Part shown: piece after piece, positions 1-11,006 of the stretch
How positions within the stretch are numbered: the stretch's first letter is position 1
Layout of the letters: each line of letters opens with the position of its first letter
NCBI GenBank assembly: GCA_028867035.1
Contig: JAGWHB010000005.1
Span: 1 to 64,000, forward strand
DNA: 64,000 nucleotides
Direction of reading: 5' to 3'
From: Nitrososphaerota archaeon
GTDB lineage: Archaea; Thermoproteota; Nitrososphaeria; Nitrososphaerales; Gagatemarchaeaceae
Translations under genes and position numbers: made by a program
The notes under the pieces: generated by a model
Databases searched by the model: none
The model's input: the letters and a program-made list of their open reading frames with translations, nothing else
What the model was told of the DNA's origin: nothing

Positions 1-668
<668 letters not shown>

Positions 669-1014
669 CGATTATCGAGGAGTACGACCACGCATTTCTG
701 CGAGGTGTAAAGCACAACCCACGTCGGATCTAACCGAGGTCAGATCTCCACTTTTGTACGCGCATCTGGAGGTCGTGCGTTTCATGGCGTTAGGGCTCGG
801 CCCTTTTGCTCGAGGCAGACGCCGCCAATTAATGCGCAGAAGCCGCCACGCTCTGAGGTTCGTATATATGCATTGTTGTGTGAAATCGCCACATTCCAGG
901 CAACGACCCTTCGGAGGGACGTGTTGGAATTCTCAGAGGTCCGGCAACGGAGGTGAGGCACCGTGCGCGGGCTCGAGAAAAAAGGAGAGGGGTAAGTCGA
1001 CCCCTCGCAGTCGT
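669..1014 (-). promoter_or_regulatory. 16S rRNA leader and candidate rRNA promoter
   Basis: This gene-free stretch lies upstream of the 16S gene. On the minus strand a TATA-like CATATATACG lies at about 863-872, which would place transcription start near 838 and give a leader of about 170 nt. No tRNA or protein gene was seen in the leader. The open frames on both strands here have no recognisable protein character. Confidence 0.45.
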
Positions 1015-1194
1015 TTACATCGTCGGGCGTATGGCTGCCTGGAGCTTTTGCACGATCTCGGCCGGCACTTCCATCATGTTGTGCATCTCCTTGGCATGGG
1101 CCTTTGTCTTGGAGACGACCTCGTCCGCGGTGGACCCGGTCGCAGCCCAGCTGCAGCCGCACACTTGCTTCAAGTCTGCTGAGTAGCCGTTCAT
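1015..1194 (-). CDS. DUF1059-like small protein
   Basis: A 59-aa protein with a CGCSW segment near residue 12 followed by a helix rich in Lys, His and Glu (VVSKTKAHAKEMHNM). This is the pattern of the DUF1059 family of predicted small metal-binding proteins. The ATG is preceded by no Shine-Dalgarno sequence. A TATA-like CTAATTAG about 26 nt upstream suggests a leaderless transcript. Direct repeats related to CCCAAAT sit just upstream of that box and recur before the next two genes. The true metal or ligand is unknown. The frame is too short for default gene length cut-offs but is well supported by its composition. Confidence 0.7.
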   Translation of the reverse strand: MNGYSADLKQVCGCSWAATGSTADEVVSKTKAHAKEMHNMMEVPAEIVQKLQAAIRPTM

Positions 1195-1216
1195 GGGACT
1201 GAAACCGGTGTCTTTC

Positions 1217-1250
1217 TAATTAGCAGTTTACCCAAATTGCGCCCAAATCG
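1217..1250 (-). promoter_or_regulatory. Promoter with two CCCAAAT direct repeats (copy C)
   Basis: On the plus strand CCCAAAT occurs at 1231 and 1242, an 11-bp spacing, directly upstream of the TATA-like CTAATTAG (about 1217-1223) of the DUF1059 gene. The same arrangement occurs at 2310-2338 and 2713-2730. Confidence 0.5.
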
Positions 1251-1309
1251 CCGGGCAGGATTTCAGAAAAGCGGGTGGGGCACGAGGGTGCCCCGCTGTC
1301 GTTGGCGGG

Positions 1310-2272
1310 CTATGCGTATGGGTTCTGTGGGAGGACGCTGAAGTAGATGAAGAGGTTCGTGTTGGTCGCTGAGTTCTCAGACACGATGGTGACGCCGGGT
1401 ATCAGGACCTGGGTCGGGACGCCTCCGAACGTAGAGTAGATCGGGTCGCTTTGGGTCGTATTCGCGTTGGCCGTGGCCGTTGTCCTAGTGTCCATCGCAG
1501 ATGCGAGGGCAGCAAAGGAGGTCAGGCAGTTTCCTGTTGGGTTGGTGAGGTTGGAGTCGACTACCTTCGTGCACTGGCCGGTCACGGCGTTGGGGAAGAC
1601 GTTGGGGTCGAAGACGAGGACGGCCACAGCGTACCATGGGATGGAGGTGTTCGTGTCGAAGCCGGCTACGTGGTCGTGCGCCGGGGTTGGGAGGACTCCT
1701 TCAGGCAGGCCGAAGACGCCGGTCTTGATGCCCAGGTGCTGTTCGACCAAGGTGAAGTCGGGGGAGTAAAGGTAGGTTGGATGGTCGGGGCAGGCCGATG
1801 CGCTCCCCCCGCCGCCGCACTGGGTCGCTATGGTCTGTCCGTCGAAGACCGGGTAGCCCTGTGAGGAAGCGCCGAGCTGGGTGACACCGAAGTTGGACAA
1901 CCCCGCGAAGGCAGGGACAAGGACGAAGACGGGGAAGGCGCCGGATACGGCCGTCCTGCTGCCTGCGCCCACGATGCATGCCGTGACCTTGGCAGCGGCC
2001 TGGGCCTCGGCGTTGTTTACGAAGGACGTCCCTGCTGGCGTGCAGACATAATTCTGGGTGTAGATGAAGGAGGTCAGGTTGCCTTCGACGAAACCGCCGC
2101 TCTTGAGTTGGGCGATGAGAGATGTGCTTACTGAGGTGGATGTTACCGGCTTTGCAGTTGCGCTTGCAGTCGAGTAGAGGTAGAATCCGGCGGCGGTCGC
2201 TATGAGCAGGATTATTGTCACTGCCGCGAAGATCGCCGTGGAGACCCCTCGCCTCGAGCTTTCGATTTTCAT
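1310..2272 (-). CDS. Exported pilin-like protein, function unknown
   Basis: A 320-aa protein. After a short positive N-terminus (MKIESSRRG) comes one hydrophobic segment at about residues 10-32, then a long Ser/Thr/Ala/Gly-rich extracytoplasmic domain. The Arg-Arg-Gly followed by a hydrophobic helix resembles archaeal type IV pilin/archaellin-like precursors, but the length is larger than usual for a pilin. I chose the ATG at 2272 because a TATA box (CTATATAG, 2296-2302) lies about 27 nt before it. A longer frame to 2338 would start inside the upstream repeat element. It is the last of three genes oriented the same way (regulator, three-helix membrane protein, this one), suggesting a surface-protein locus under a dedicated regulator. 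Confidence 0.6.
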   Translation of the reverse strand: MKIESSRRGVSTAIFAAVTIILLIATAAGFYLYSTASATAKPVTSTSVSTSLIAQLKSGGFVEGNLTSFIYTQNYVCTPAGTSFVNNAEAQAAAKVTACIVGAGSRTAVSGAFPVFVLVPAFAGLSNFGVTQLGASSQGYPVFDGQTIATQCGGGGSASACPDHPTYLYSPDFTLVEQHLGIKTGVFGLPEGVLPTPAHDHVAGFDTNTSIPWYAVAVLVFDPNVFPNAVTGQCTKVVDSNLTNPTGNCLTSFAALASAMDTRTTATANANTTQSDPIYSTFGGVPTQVLIPGVTIVSENSATNTNLFIYFSVLPQNPYA

Positions 2273-2295
2273 CGGACCTCGGCGACGGCCCATGC

Positions 2296-2338
2296 TATAT
2301 AGTGGAATTTCCAAATTAGGCCCAAATCTCGCCCACAT
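2296..2338 (-). promoter_or_regulatory. Promoter with three CCCAAAT-like direct repeats (copy B)
   Basis: Plus-strand repeats TCCAAAT (2310), CCCAAAT (2321) and CCCACAT (2332) are spaced exactly 11 bp apart, about one helical turn. They sit upstream of the TATA box CTATATAG at 2296-2302 of the pilin-like gene. The 19-bp block GCCCAAATCTCGCCCACAT differs from copy A at one position. Confidence 0.55.
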
Positions 2339-2362
2339 CGGAGGCGGAGTGGCCTGGTCGGT

Positions 2363-2674
2363 CTAGGCCCAGCTGACCCTGACGAGGTTTCCGAGGCCTA
2401 CGCTCTCGAGGGCATTGATTGCTGTCAGATAGGGAGCGGCCCCCGTCACCACAGACTGCGCCTGGGGGACCAGTCCGTAGAGGACGAACCAGAAGACGAT
2501 GATCACGACGTTCTGGAGGAGGAAGAATCCGGCGAAGGTCATCAACGACACGCTCATCGAAGAGTGCATCCTCCTCCAGCTCTGGAAATAGAGGGAGATC
2601 AGGGCCACGACCAGGGCCACGTTGATGAATGCGAATATGGCCGCCACGTTCATCCAGAGTATGTCGAAGCCCAT
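2363..2674 (-). CDS. Three-helix membrane protein
   Basis: A 103-aa protein with three hydrophobic segments, at about residues 7-29, 42-66 and a weaker one near 80-97. I do not recognise the family. The ATG at 2674 lies about 27 nt from a TATA-like sequence around 2701, so the transcript is probably leaderless. It lies between a winged-helix regulator gene (30 bp upstream) and the pilin-like gene, all on the minus strand, and its promoter has the shared repeat. A membrane partner or sensor is plausible, but nothing in the sequence proves it. Confidence 0.6.
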   Translation of the reverse strand: MGFDILWMNVAAIFAFINVALVVALISLYFQSWRRMHSSMSVSLMTFAGFFLLQNVVIIVFWFVLYGLVPQAQSVVTGAAPYLTAINALESVGLGNLVRVSWA

Positions 2675-2695
2675 CCTCTCACTTCAGCCCTTCAA

Positions 2696-2730
2696 ATCTA
2701 TATCTAACTTTGCCCAAATTTCGCCCACAT
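2696..2730 (-). promoter_or_regulatory. Promoter with two CCCAAAT-like direct repeats (copy A)
   Basis: Plus-strand CCCAAAT (2713) and CCCACAT (2724), 11 bp apart, sit next to an AT-rich TATA-like stretch at 2696-2706. The repeats lie inside the last codons of the upstream winged-helix gene, so coding sequence and possible operator overlap there. Confidence 0.5.
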
Positions 2731-3108
2731 CACTCTGACTGCGTCGAAGTACTTCTCAAAGTAAGGAGTCAGGAAGTAGACCGCCCCGTAGGCTCCTTTG
2801 GTGCTGGATACGAGGATGCCGTTGTCTTCGAGGACCTTCACATGGTGTTGCACCGTCTTGTAGTCGAGGCCGAGCTTCTCCGAGATCTTGTTGAGGTTTG
2901 AAGGCTCTCCCTTCACCATCTCCGTGATCCGGGCCCGGTTGTGTCCGCCGCGGCTGGCCACGAAGACGTACACCATCATCCTCTTGAATGAAGGTTCGAT
3001 GGCTCCGGCAGCAGCCTCAGCTCCTTGGCCACCGATGGACAGGATGCTGTCAAGCAGACTTGTTATGCTGAATTTGGGGATGGGCCGGAGAGATTGGATG
3101 AGGCCCAC
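2704..3108 (-). CDS. Winged helix-turn-helix regulator (ArsR-like)
   Basis: A 134-aa protein. Residues about 45-110 form a winged helix: helix 3 with LNKISEKLGLDYKTVQHHV, then a wing with VLEDNGILVSS. This is the ArsR/MarR-like pattern common in archaeal regulators. No metal-binding Cys cluster is visible. The start is GTG at 3108, placed by a TATA box TTTAAA at 3133-3138, 27 nt away, and gives a leaderless message. Three promoters downstream share CCCAAAT repeats, so it is the obvious candidate to bind them, but that is an inference from position only. Confidence 0.75.
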   Translation of the reverse strand: MGLIQSLRPIPKFSITSLLDSILSIGGQGAEAAAGAIEPSFKRMMVYVFVASRGGHNRARITEMVKGEPSNLNKISEKLGLDYKTVQHHVKVLEDNGILVSSTKGAYGAVYFLTPYFEKYFDAVRVMWAKFGQS

Positions 3109-3156
3109 GTAGGATTCAGATGATTCCCGTGGTTTAAAGCGTTTGAGCGTGGCTGG

Positions 3157-3375
3157 TCAGGATTTCTCAGGCTGAGGCTCCTGGGGCTTCTCCAGGGCGG
3201 CCAGCTTCTTCTCCAGCCGAGAGATCCTGTCCTGGTCCCGCCAGAGCATCCACCCGACGACCGGGATGAAGAAGATCAGGACGAACAGGAACACGCCGCT
3301 AAGCAACAGGAGCACCACCAGGGCGAGTATGACCACGCGGAGGACGAGGCTGAGGCTCCTCGATGATTTGCTCAA
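3157..3375 (-). CDS. Small membrane protein with C-terminal coiled coil
   Basis: A 72-aa product starting with TTG, whose first bases overlap the BtpA stop codon as TTGA (a GTG nine bases upstream is an alternative). It has a basic N-terminus, a strongly hydrophobic stretch (residues about 8-42, one long or two short helices), then a charged heptad-like tail (ISRLEKKLAALEK) ending in Pro/Glu/Gln. The overlap implies translational coupling to the BtpA-like gene. The frame is open further upstream, but there it is antisense-like to the BtpA reading and is not used. Confidence 0.55.
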   Translation of the reverse strand: MSKSSRSLSLVLRVVILALVVLLLLSGVFLFVLIFFIPVVGWMLWRDQDRISRLEKKLAALEKPQEPQPEKS

Positions 3376-4163
3376 GGCCTGCACATCCTGACCGCCTTCT
3401 GATAGGCCTTCTCGTCGCTTGAACCGCCCCAGACGCCGCCGACCTTGAAGTCGGGCTCGCCGATTATCAGGCCGTCGGACTTCTGGTAGAACTGCCTGGC
3501 GTTGGCGAGGCTGATGCCGCTCCCTATGAGCACGGGCTTGGTGATGGCGTCCTTGACCTTCTTGACCCTTTCGAAGGGAGGAGGGACGGGGCTGCGGGGG
3601 CCGGAGACTATCACCGCGTCCGCCCCGCCGCGCTCGGCGAGGTCCTGGGCGGCGTATTCTATCTCGACGTTGAATATCGGGTAGGCGTGCTTGACGTGGA
3701 CGTCCCCGAAGACAAGCACCCCGGAGTCGAGCTCCTTCCTCAGACGGGCCACCCTGGCGGCGCACCCCTCGATTATCCCCTGGTCGGTGGCGTAGGCCCC
3801 GATGAGTATGTTGCAGCGGATGAAGTGGGCGCCGGCGACATGGGCCACGGAGAGGGCCTCCTCGCAGGCGTTGCGGAGCATGTTGACCCCGACCTTCATC
3901 TTCGTGTGCCCGACCACCTCCTTCGTGAGAGTGGCCATGGCCGCTACGGTGTATGGGGGGAGGCGTTCCTTGAGCAGGGGGACGTCACCGACGTTCTCGA
4001 CGATGCAGGCGTCGAGCCCGGCGCCCTCAAGCTTGTCTGCCTCGGAGAGTGCGAACTCTGCGAGCTGCTTCATTGAGAGCTTGCTTCCAGGGGCACCGGG
4101 GAGCGGGGGCATGTGGATCATCCCGATGATCGGCTTCTCGGGGAAGAGCTGGCTGAACTTCAC
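3372..4163 (-). CDS. BtpA family (beta/alpha)8-barrel protein
   Basis: A 263-aa protein with the hallmark N-terminus of the BtpA family (IIGMIHMPPLPGAPGS), then a TIM-barrel pattern including IVENVGDVPL, GVNMLRNACEEAL, FGDVHVKHAY, VSGPRSP and PVLIGSGISLANA. BtpA was named for photosystem I biogenesis in cyanobacteria. Archaeal members are of unknown function and probably bind a phosphorylated ligand. The GTG start is supported by a TATA-like TTTAATCC about 27 nt upstream (centre 4190). The downstream small membrane protein overlaps its stop. Confidence 0.85.
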   Translation of the reverse strand: MKFSQLFPEKPIIGMIHMPPLPGAPGSKLSMKQLAEFALSEADKLEGAGLDACIVENVGDVPLLKERLPPYTVAAMATLTKEVVGHTKMKVGVNMLRNACEEALSVAHVAGAHFIRCNILIGAYATDQGIIEGCAARVARLRKELDSGVLVFGDVHVKHAYPIFNVEIEYAAQDLAERGGADAVIVSGPRSPVPPPFERVKKVKDAITKPVLIGSGISLANARQFYQKSDGLIIGEPDFKVGGVWGGSSDEKAYQKAVRMCRP

Positions 4164-4222
4164 GTCGAGTTTGGCCTTCTGTGCGGATTAAAGGGTTTCA
4201 GCGAATAGATAGTTTTCTAGCT

Positions 4223-6217
4223 TTACAGAGAATATTTGATCAATAGGCTCCGCAGGACGTCCGCGACATCTTCGGCCCTGTCGGTGGTTGATTCCAGATA
4301 TTCATAGATTTCTTTCTCCTTGATCAATTCGAATGCCGAGGACGAACCTTCGGGCCCGGCGAACAGCCTCTCTAGGCACTTGTGCAGTAGGTCGTCCGCT
4401 TGGTTCTCCAGTTCGTGTATTCTTATGGCAGCGACGTCTATGATCACAGGGGCGTTGGCCCCCTTGAGGGCGATCACCGCCTTCCTGATTTCTCGGGCCT
4501 GCTCGAGGATTATGTCTGTGAACTGCACCATTTCGGGGCTGAACCGGCCCAAGCGGTAAATGTTCATCCTCGACGTGGAGGCGTCGATGAAGTCGAGGGT
4601 GTCGTCCAGCGTCTTGAGCAGGCGGGTGACGTCGTTCCTGTCGATTGGCGCCAGGAATTTCTTGTCCAGCTTGACGAAGGCTTCGTGCACGAGCTCGTCT
4701 CCGTTGTGCTCGAATTGCTTCACGCTATTCGCCAAACCAGCGATGTTGAGCCTGGAACCAGACCTTGATGCTTCGGCCGCTCTGTCGTGGAGGGCAAGGG
4801 CTGCCGCTTCGAGGTTGGCTGAGATCTTGTCGAAGGTGTCGTAGAAGGACTTGAAGATCTCCGAGATGTCCTCCAGCGAGAGGCGCTTTGTCTCCGTCCC
4901 CATGTAGACGGTGAGCCCGGCGCCAAGGAGACAGGCGAGGCTGACCACGGCCAACATCTCAGCTCTGCCTACGGCGAGAAGGACAAGGGGTAGAAAGAAG
5001 GTGGCCACCACTGCGCCGACCTTTCCGACCGTCGCCGCTATTCCATGGCCTGTCCCCCGCAGCCTGGTGGGAAAGAGTTCCACGGGGTAAATCCAGGTGG
5101 TGGTGTTGGGTCCCATGTTCTCGAATATGTAGAACACGGCGAGGAGGACGAGCAGCATTTCAAACGAAAGCGATTGGAGCAGGAGGGCAGCCCCCAACAG
5201 TGGCAGGGCCATACCCATGAATCCCAGGATCTGCAGGCGTTTCCTCCCCACGACGTCCACCAAGGCTATGGACGAGAGGTAGCCGAAACCTGCGAAGATG
5301 TAGAGCTCCCCTGTCGTGACAGCTGAGGCAAGAGGAGGCGTAGATGCCCCGTATATCGAGTGGATGAAGGTCGGAGTGAGGATTCCGATTCCGTAGACTC
5401 CTACGTCGACCAGGAACCAGCTCGCAGCGGTGAAGAACACCCTTTTGGCATACGGCGAGAGGAGCAGCTCGCGGACCGAAACCTTCTCGGTGATGACCTC
5501 AAGTCTCTCGGCGGGGATGCTGTAGCCGAAGAAACCGGACATGACCTTTTGCGCCTCTTCAGTCCTGCCGTGGGAGAGGTACCACCTCGGTGTCTCTGGC
5601 ATCCCGGTCCTGGCGGTCAGAGCGATCAGAGCAGGGATGACCCCTGAGAAGAGCATCCACCGCCATGAGTCAGAGCCGAATGGAAGCAGCGCTATGCTGA
5701 TCCCCACAGCACTGAGTATCCCCAGTCCCTGGAAGGCGAAGACGGATGCGATGAGCTTGCCGCGGTGCTTGTTGCTCACGAACTCGGCGATGTAGGAAGC
5801 GCTGATAGGATAGTCCGCGCCTATGCCGATTCCAAGGAGGAATCGGAAAAGGACGAGTTCCCAGACGTTCTGGGAAAACGCAGAGGCAGCTCCGAAGACT
5901 ACGAAGAAGAGGAGGTCGATTACATACAGCCTCTTCCTCCCGAGCCTGTCGGCGAGGTTTCCGAAGATGATCGCGCCGAAGACGGCACCCAGCAGGGCGG
6001 CCGAAGATATCGAGGAGACCTCGAGCGGGGTGGCGTTGAAGGCTGGGACGATGAGGAGGAGGGCTACGCTGATGATGAAGAGGTCGTAGCCGTCCATGAA
6101 CACCCCCGCGCCCGACAGCGCCAGCACTTTCAAGTGTGAACCAGAAACGTGGCCGGACTCGATCTGCCCGATGAGTGAGCCGCCGGGCGTCTCCTTCGAT
6201 GCGCTTCGGGGTTCCAT
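4223..6217 (-). CDS. MFS phosphate-type permease fused to DUF47/PhoU-like domain
   Basis: A 664-aa protein. Residues about 25-430 are a 12-helix major facilitator domain with sugar/phosphate-permease motifs (GNLADRLGRKRLYV, GIGADYPISASYIAE, VDVVGRKRL, PVELFPTRLRGTGHG), closest by eye to the PHS-type phosphate:H+ symporters. Residues about 445-664 are an all-helical domain of the DUF47/PhoU_div type (DELVHEAF, LLKTLDDTLDFID, IHELENQADDL, DRAEDVADVLRSL). DUF47 proteins normally accompany PiT phosphate transporters as separate proteins. Here the accessory domain is joined to an unrelated permease. Inferred role: regulated phosphate uptake at the cytoplasmic membrane. A weak GAGG lies just before the ATG. 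Confidence 0.85.
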   Translation of the reverse strand: MEPRSASKETPGGSLIGQIESGHVSGSHLKVLALSGAGVFMDGYDLFIISVALLLIVPAFNATPLEVSSISSAALLGAVFGAIIFGNLADRLGRKRLYVIDLLFFVVFGAASAFSQNVWELVLFRFLLGIGIGADYPISASYIAEFVSNKHRGKLIASVFAFQGLGILSAVGISIALLPFGSDSWRWMLFSGVIPALIALTARTGMPETPRWYLSHGRTEEAQKVMSGFFGYSIPAERLEVITEKVSVRELLLSPYAKRVFFTAASWFLVDVGVYGIGILTPTFIHSIYGASTPPLASAVTTGELYIFAGFGYLSSIALVDVVGRKRLQILGFMGMALPLLGAALLLQSLSFEMLLVLLAVFYIFENMGPNTTTWIYPVELFPTRLRGTGHGIAATVGKVGAVVATFFLPLVLLAVGRAEMLAVVSLACLLGAGLTVYMGTETKRLSLEDISEIFKSFYDTFDKISANLEAAALALHDRAAEASRSGSRLNIAGLANSVKQFEHNGDELVHEAFVKLDKKFLAPIDRNDVTRLLKTLDDTLDFIDASTSRMNIYRLGRFSPEMVQFTDIILEQAREIRKAVIALKGANAPVIIDVAAIRIHELENQADDLLHKCLERLFAGPEGSSSAFELIKEKEIYEYLESTTDRAEDVADVLRSLLIKYSL

Positions 6218-6297
6218 GTGCCTCAGAGGTAAAGCTGGCTCGACTCTCGACGGTTCTTAAGCCTACCACTTCACGCCAGCGGTTCAGCAGATGGGTT

Positions 6298-6825
6298 TCA
6301 GAAACCGTAGACGTCTCTCTGCAGCCAGGGGATAAGAGCGGTCACGACGCACTGCTCGGTGAGGTCGGTCCGGGACATCCTCCCCTTCGTCAGATGGTGG
6401 ATGAGCCCGCCCTTGTCCCCGACCTCGTTGATCCCGCTTATGGACTCGGCCCACCGCTCGAGCTCCTTGCCCTCGGCGAACAAAGTCTCCATGGATTCGC
6501 GGGGGAGGGAGTAGCCTGCGGAGTGGCCGAGGGACACCTTCCCCGAAGGGCCGGCGATGGCGGCCACCTGGTTGTCGAAGTAGGCGTCGCCTATGGTGAA
6601 TATACCAGCCTCTACGCCTACGCCGAAGTCTCCGCCGGCTTTGGAGAGCGCGAACTTCGCCCGAGCTGTGGCGCCAGCGGTCATCTCCTCGAGGCCCTTG
6701 GGCTGGGCCTTGGCCACGGAGGACGAGTCGACGGGGCGGAGCTCGACGTCGGGGTAGTACCTGGAGAGGGCCAGCCTGATGCCTTCGACCTTGGCGGGGT
6801 TCTTGGTCCCTACGGCGAATATCAC
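6298..6825 (-). CDS. Non-canonical purine NTPase (inosine/xanthosine triphosphatase, YjjX-like)
   Basis: A 175-aa protein beginning (M)IFAVGTKNPAKVEGI, the phosphate-binding start of the YjjX/DUF84 family, which hydrolyses ITP/XTP to keep deaminated purines out of nucleic acids. Further family features are GATARAKFAL, GVGVEAGIF and the GHSAGYSLP segment. The frame extends to an ATG at 6903, but a GTG at 6825 is exactly 27 nt from a TATA-like ATTAATACC and gives the usual family length, so I prefer it. Confidence 0.8.
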   Translation of the reverse strand: MIFAVGTKNPAKVEGIRLALSRYYPDVELRPVDSSSVAKAQPKGLEEMTAGATARAKFALSKAGGDFGVGVEAGIFTIGDAYFDNQVAAIAGPSGKVSLGHSAGYSLPRESMETLFAEGKELERWAESISGINEVGDKGGLIHHLTKGRMSRTDLTEQCVVTALIPWLQRDVYGF

Positions 6826-6953
6826 AGGACGGGCTGCCGGGTCAGGTGGTATTAATCCTGAGGATTGCAAGGAGGCGGCGGTCTCAAGTCTGATAATCGG
6901 CATGGTGGATAAATACGCGGCGGGCCTGAACAGGCAGGAAACAGGAGAGACTA

Positions 6954-7532
6954 TTGAAACGGATCACGGTGTTCACTTTGGTGGTCGGGGCGGACTTGGT
7001 CGCCCTTGCTGCGGTCATCGCCTGGTATCTTGCCGCGTACCAGCATAGCAGTGGGTCACTCGGCGGAGTGATGGGCCAGATGATGGGGGCGGGGAGCACG
7101 TCCGGGTTGACTTCGGCCATGCCGGAAGGGGTCTGGCTGGCCATCGTGGCACTCGTCGCTTTGGCGGTGGCCGGATTCGTGGGATTGGGATACTTCCTGA
7201 CGTACCCCGAAATAAGGTCAGGCCCCGCCCTTCAGTCTGTTGCACCGGGAGTGGAGCCAAAGGCGGGCCCTGGGATGAGTTGGGCGATCCTCATGCGGAC
7301 GTCGAAACCGGAGGAGAAGAAGGTCCTGGAGATGCTGGCGGCCCATCAGGGGAGCTATCTGCAGAAGTTTGTGGTGAAGGAGGCAGGCCTGAGCAGACTG
7401 AAGACGCATCGGATCGTCTCCCGGCTCGCCGAGAGGAGGGTGGTGAGCGTCGAAAAGAGCGGCAACACCAACCAGGTGTCGCTGGCGCCGTGGGTCAAAG
7501 ACGACGCCGTGAAGTCGGCCGCCGGCCCATGA
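6954..7532 (+). CDS. Membrane-anchored helix-turn-helix regulator
   Basis: A 192-aa protein. Two hydrophobic segments (about residues 5-27 and 62-84) flank a Gly/Met-containing external loop (GGVMGQMMGAG). A cytoplasmic winged-helix domain follows at about residues 120-180 (EKKVLEMLAAHQGSYLQKF, LSRLKTHRIVSRLAERRVV). Such anchored HTH proteins are common in archaea. The start is TTG, preceded by GGAGAG. It precedes the Met/Gly-rich exported protein gene by 99 bp. The shared MMG-type motif in its external loop suggests both may see the same metal, which is an inference. Confidence 0.7.
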   Translation: MKRITVFTLVVGADLVALAAVIAWYLAAYQHSSGSLGGVMGQMMGAGSTSGLTSAMPEGVWLAIVALVALAVAGFVGLGYFLTYPEIRSGPALQSVAPGVEPKAGPGMSWAILMRTSKPEEKKVLEMLAAHQGSYLQKFVVKEAGLSRLKTHRIVSRLAERRVVSVEKSGNTNQVSLAPWVKDDAVKSAAGP

Positions 7533-7553
7533 GAGGACTGTTTCATCCAGACC

Positions 7554-7581
7554 CTGAAACCGTTTCGGTGTTTCGTTTCAG
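7554..7581 (+). promoter_or_regulatory. Palindromic candidate operator
   Basis: CTGAAAC (7554-7560) and GTTTCAG (7575-7581) are perfect inverted arms. A nested GAAAC-C-GTTTC lies at 7556-7566. The site is between the membrane-anchored HTH gene and the Met/Gly-rich protein gene, about 50-75 bp before the latter's start. Confidence 0.4.
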
Positions 7582-7631
7582 CGAAGCACGATAACCCCCA
7601 GAGACCATGGGGTCCTCGGAGATGAGAGAAC

Positions 7632-7907
7632 TTGGAGAACAAGAAGGCCGCGATACTCGTACTGGCGATAGTGGCGGCGGTGGTTGTCACTGCCAGCGGG
7701 GCGTACGCCATGGGCCGACAGGCACCGGGCGCCGGGAGTTCCTACCCTGGCACCACGTACAGGTCAGGGATGGGCCCTTCGATGATGGGCGGGTCGGCAG
7801 GGTACGCCGGGGGGATGATGGGAGGCCATGGGATGATGGGGGCCTGGGACAGCACGGGTTCGATGCAGCAGTACATGTGGCGCTACTGGAACTCGTCGAT
7901 CCCGTAG
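7632..7907 (+). CDS. Exported Met/Gly-rich small protein
   Basis: A 91-aa protein with a signal-peptide-like or membrane-anchoring N-terminus (residues about 5-27, KKAAILVLAIVAAVVVTASG). It is followed by a low-complexity domain rich in Gly, Met, Ser, Tyr and Trp, including MGPSMMGGSAG, GGMMGGHGMMG and MWRYW. The many Met residues with a His recall copper-binding periplasmic proteins, but no copper assignment can be made from sequence alone. The TTG start follows a purine-rich GGAGATGAGAG. It is probably controlled by the adjacent membrane-anchored HTH gene. Confidence 0.6.
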   Translation: MENKKAAILVLAIVAAVVVTASGAYAMGRQAPGAGSSYPGTTYRSGMGPSMMGGSAGYAGGMMGGHGMMGAWDSTGSMQQYMWRYWNSSIP

Positions 7908-7923
7908 AAAGTTGCCGGGTCGG

Positions 7924-7956
7924 GAAGGCCTGAAAAAGGCCTTCTCCACAAGTTTT
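7924..7956. terminator. Hairpin with T-run between convergent genes
   Basis: GAAGGCCT (7924-7931) and AGGCCTTC (7937-7944) form a perfect 8-bp stem with a GAAAA loop, followed by AGTTTTT at about 7950-7956. It lies between the converging Met/Gly-rich gene and the oxidoreductase beta gene. Confidence 0.5.
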
Positions 7957-7991
7957 TCAGAAGCAGGTCAGGAAGATGTCTGTGGTTGCGC

Positions 7992-10926
<2,935 letters not shown>

Positions 10927-11006
10927 CCGGAAATTGCCTAACGGCTTAGGGAGAGGCGGTTGTATAAGAGTATAGTATATAGGATAGCGACTAGTAGTGA
11001 GTTCGC

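Noticed and set aside
754-1182. Long open frame on the plus strand beside the rRNA
   Set aside because: Antisense to the DUF1059-like gene, with Arg/His-rich composition typical of a G+C-rich shadow frame.
3157-3765. 202-codon frame covering the small membrane protein and part of the BtpA gene
   Set aside because: Only its last 72 codons look like protein. The upstream part is an Arg-rich shadow of BtpA.
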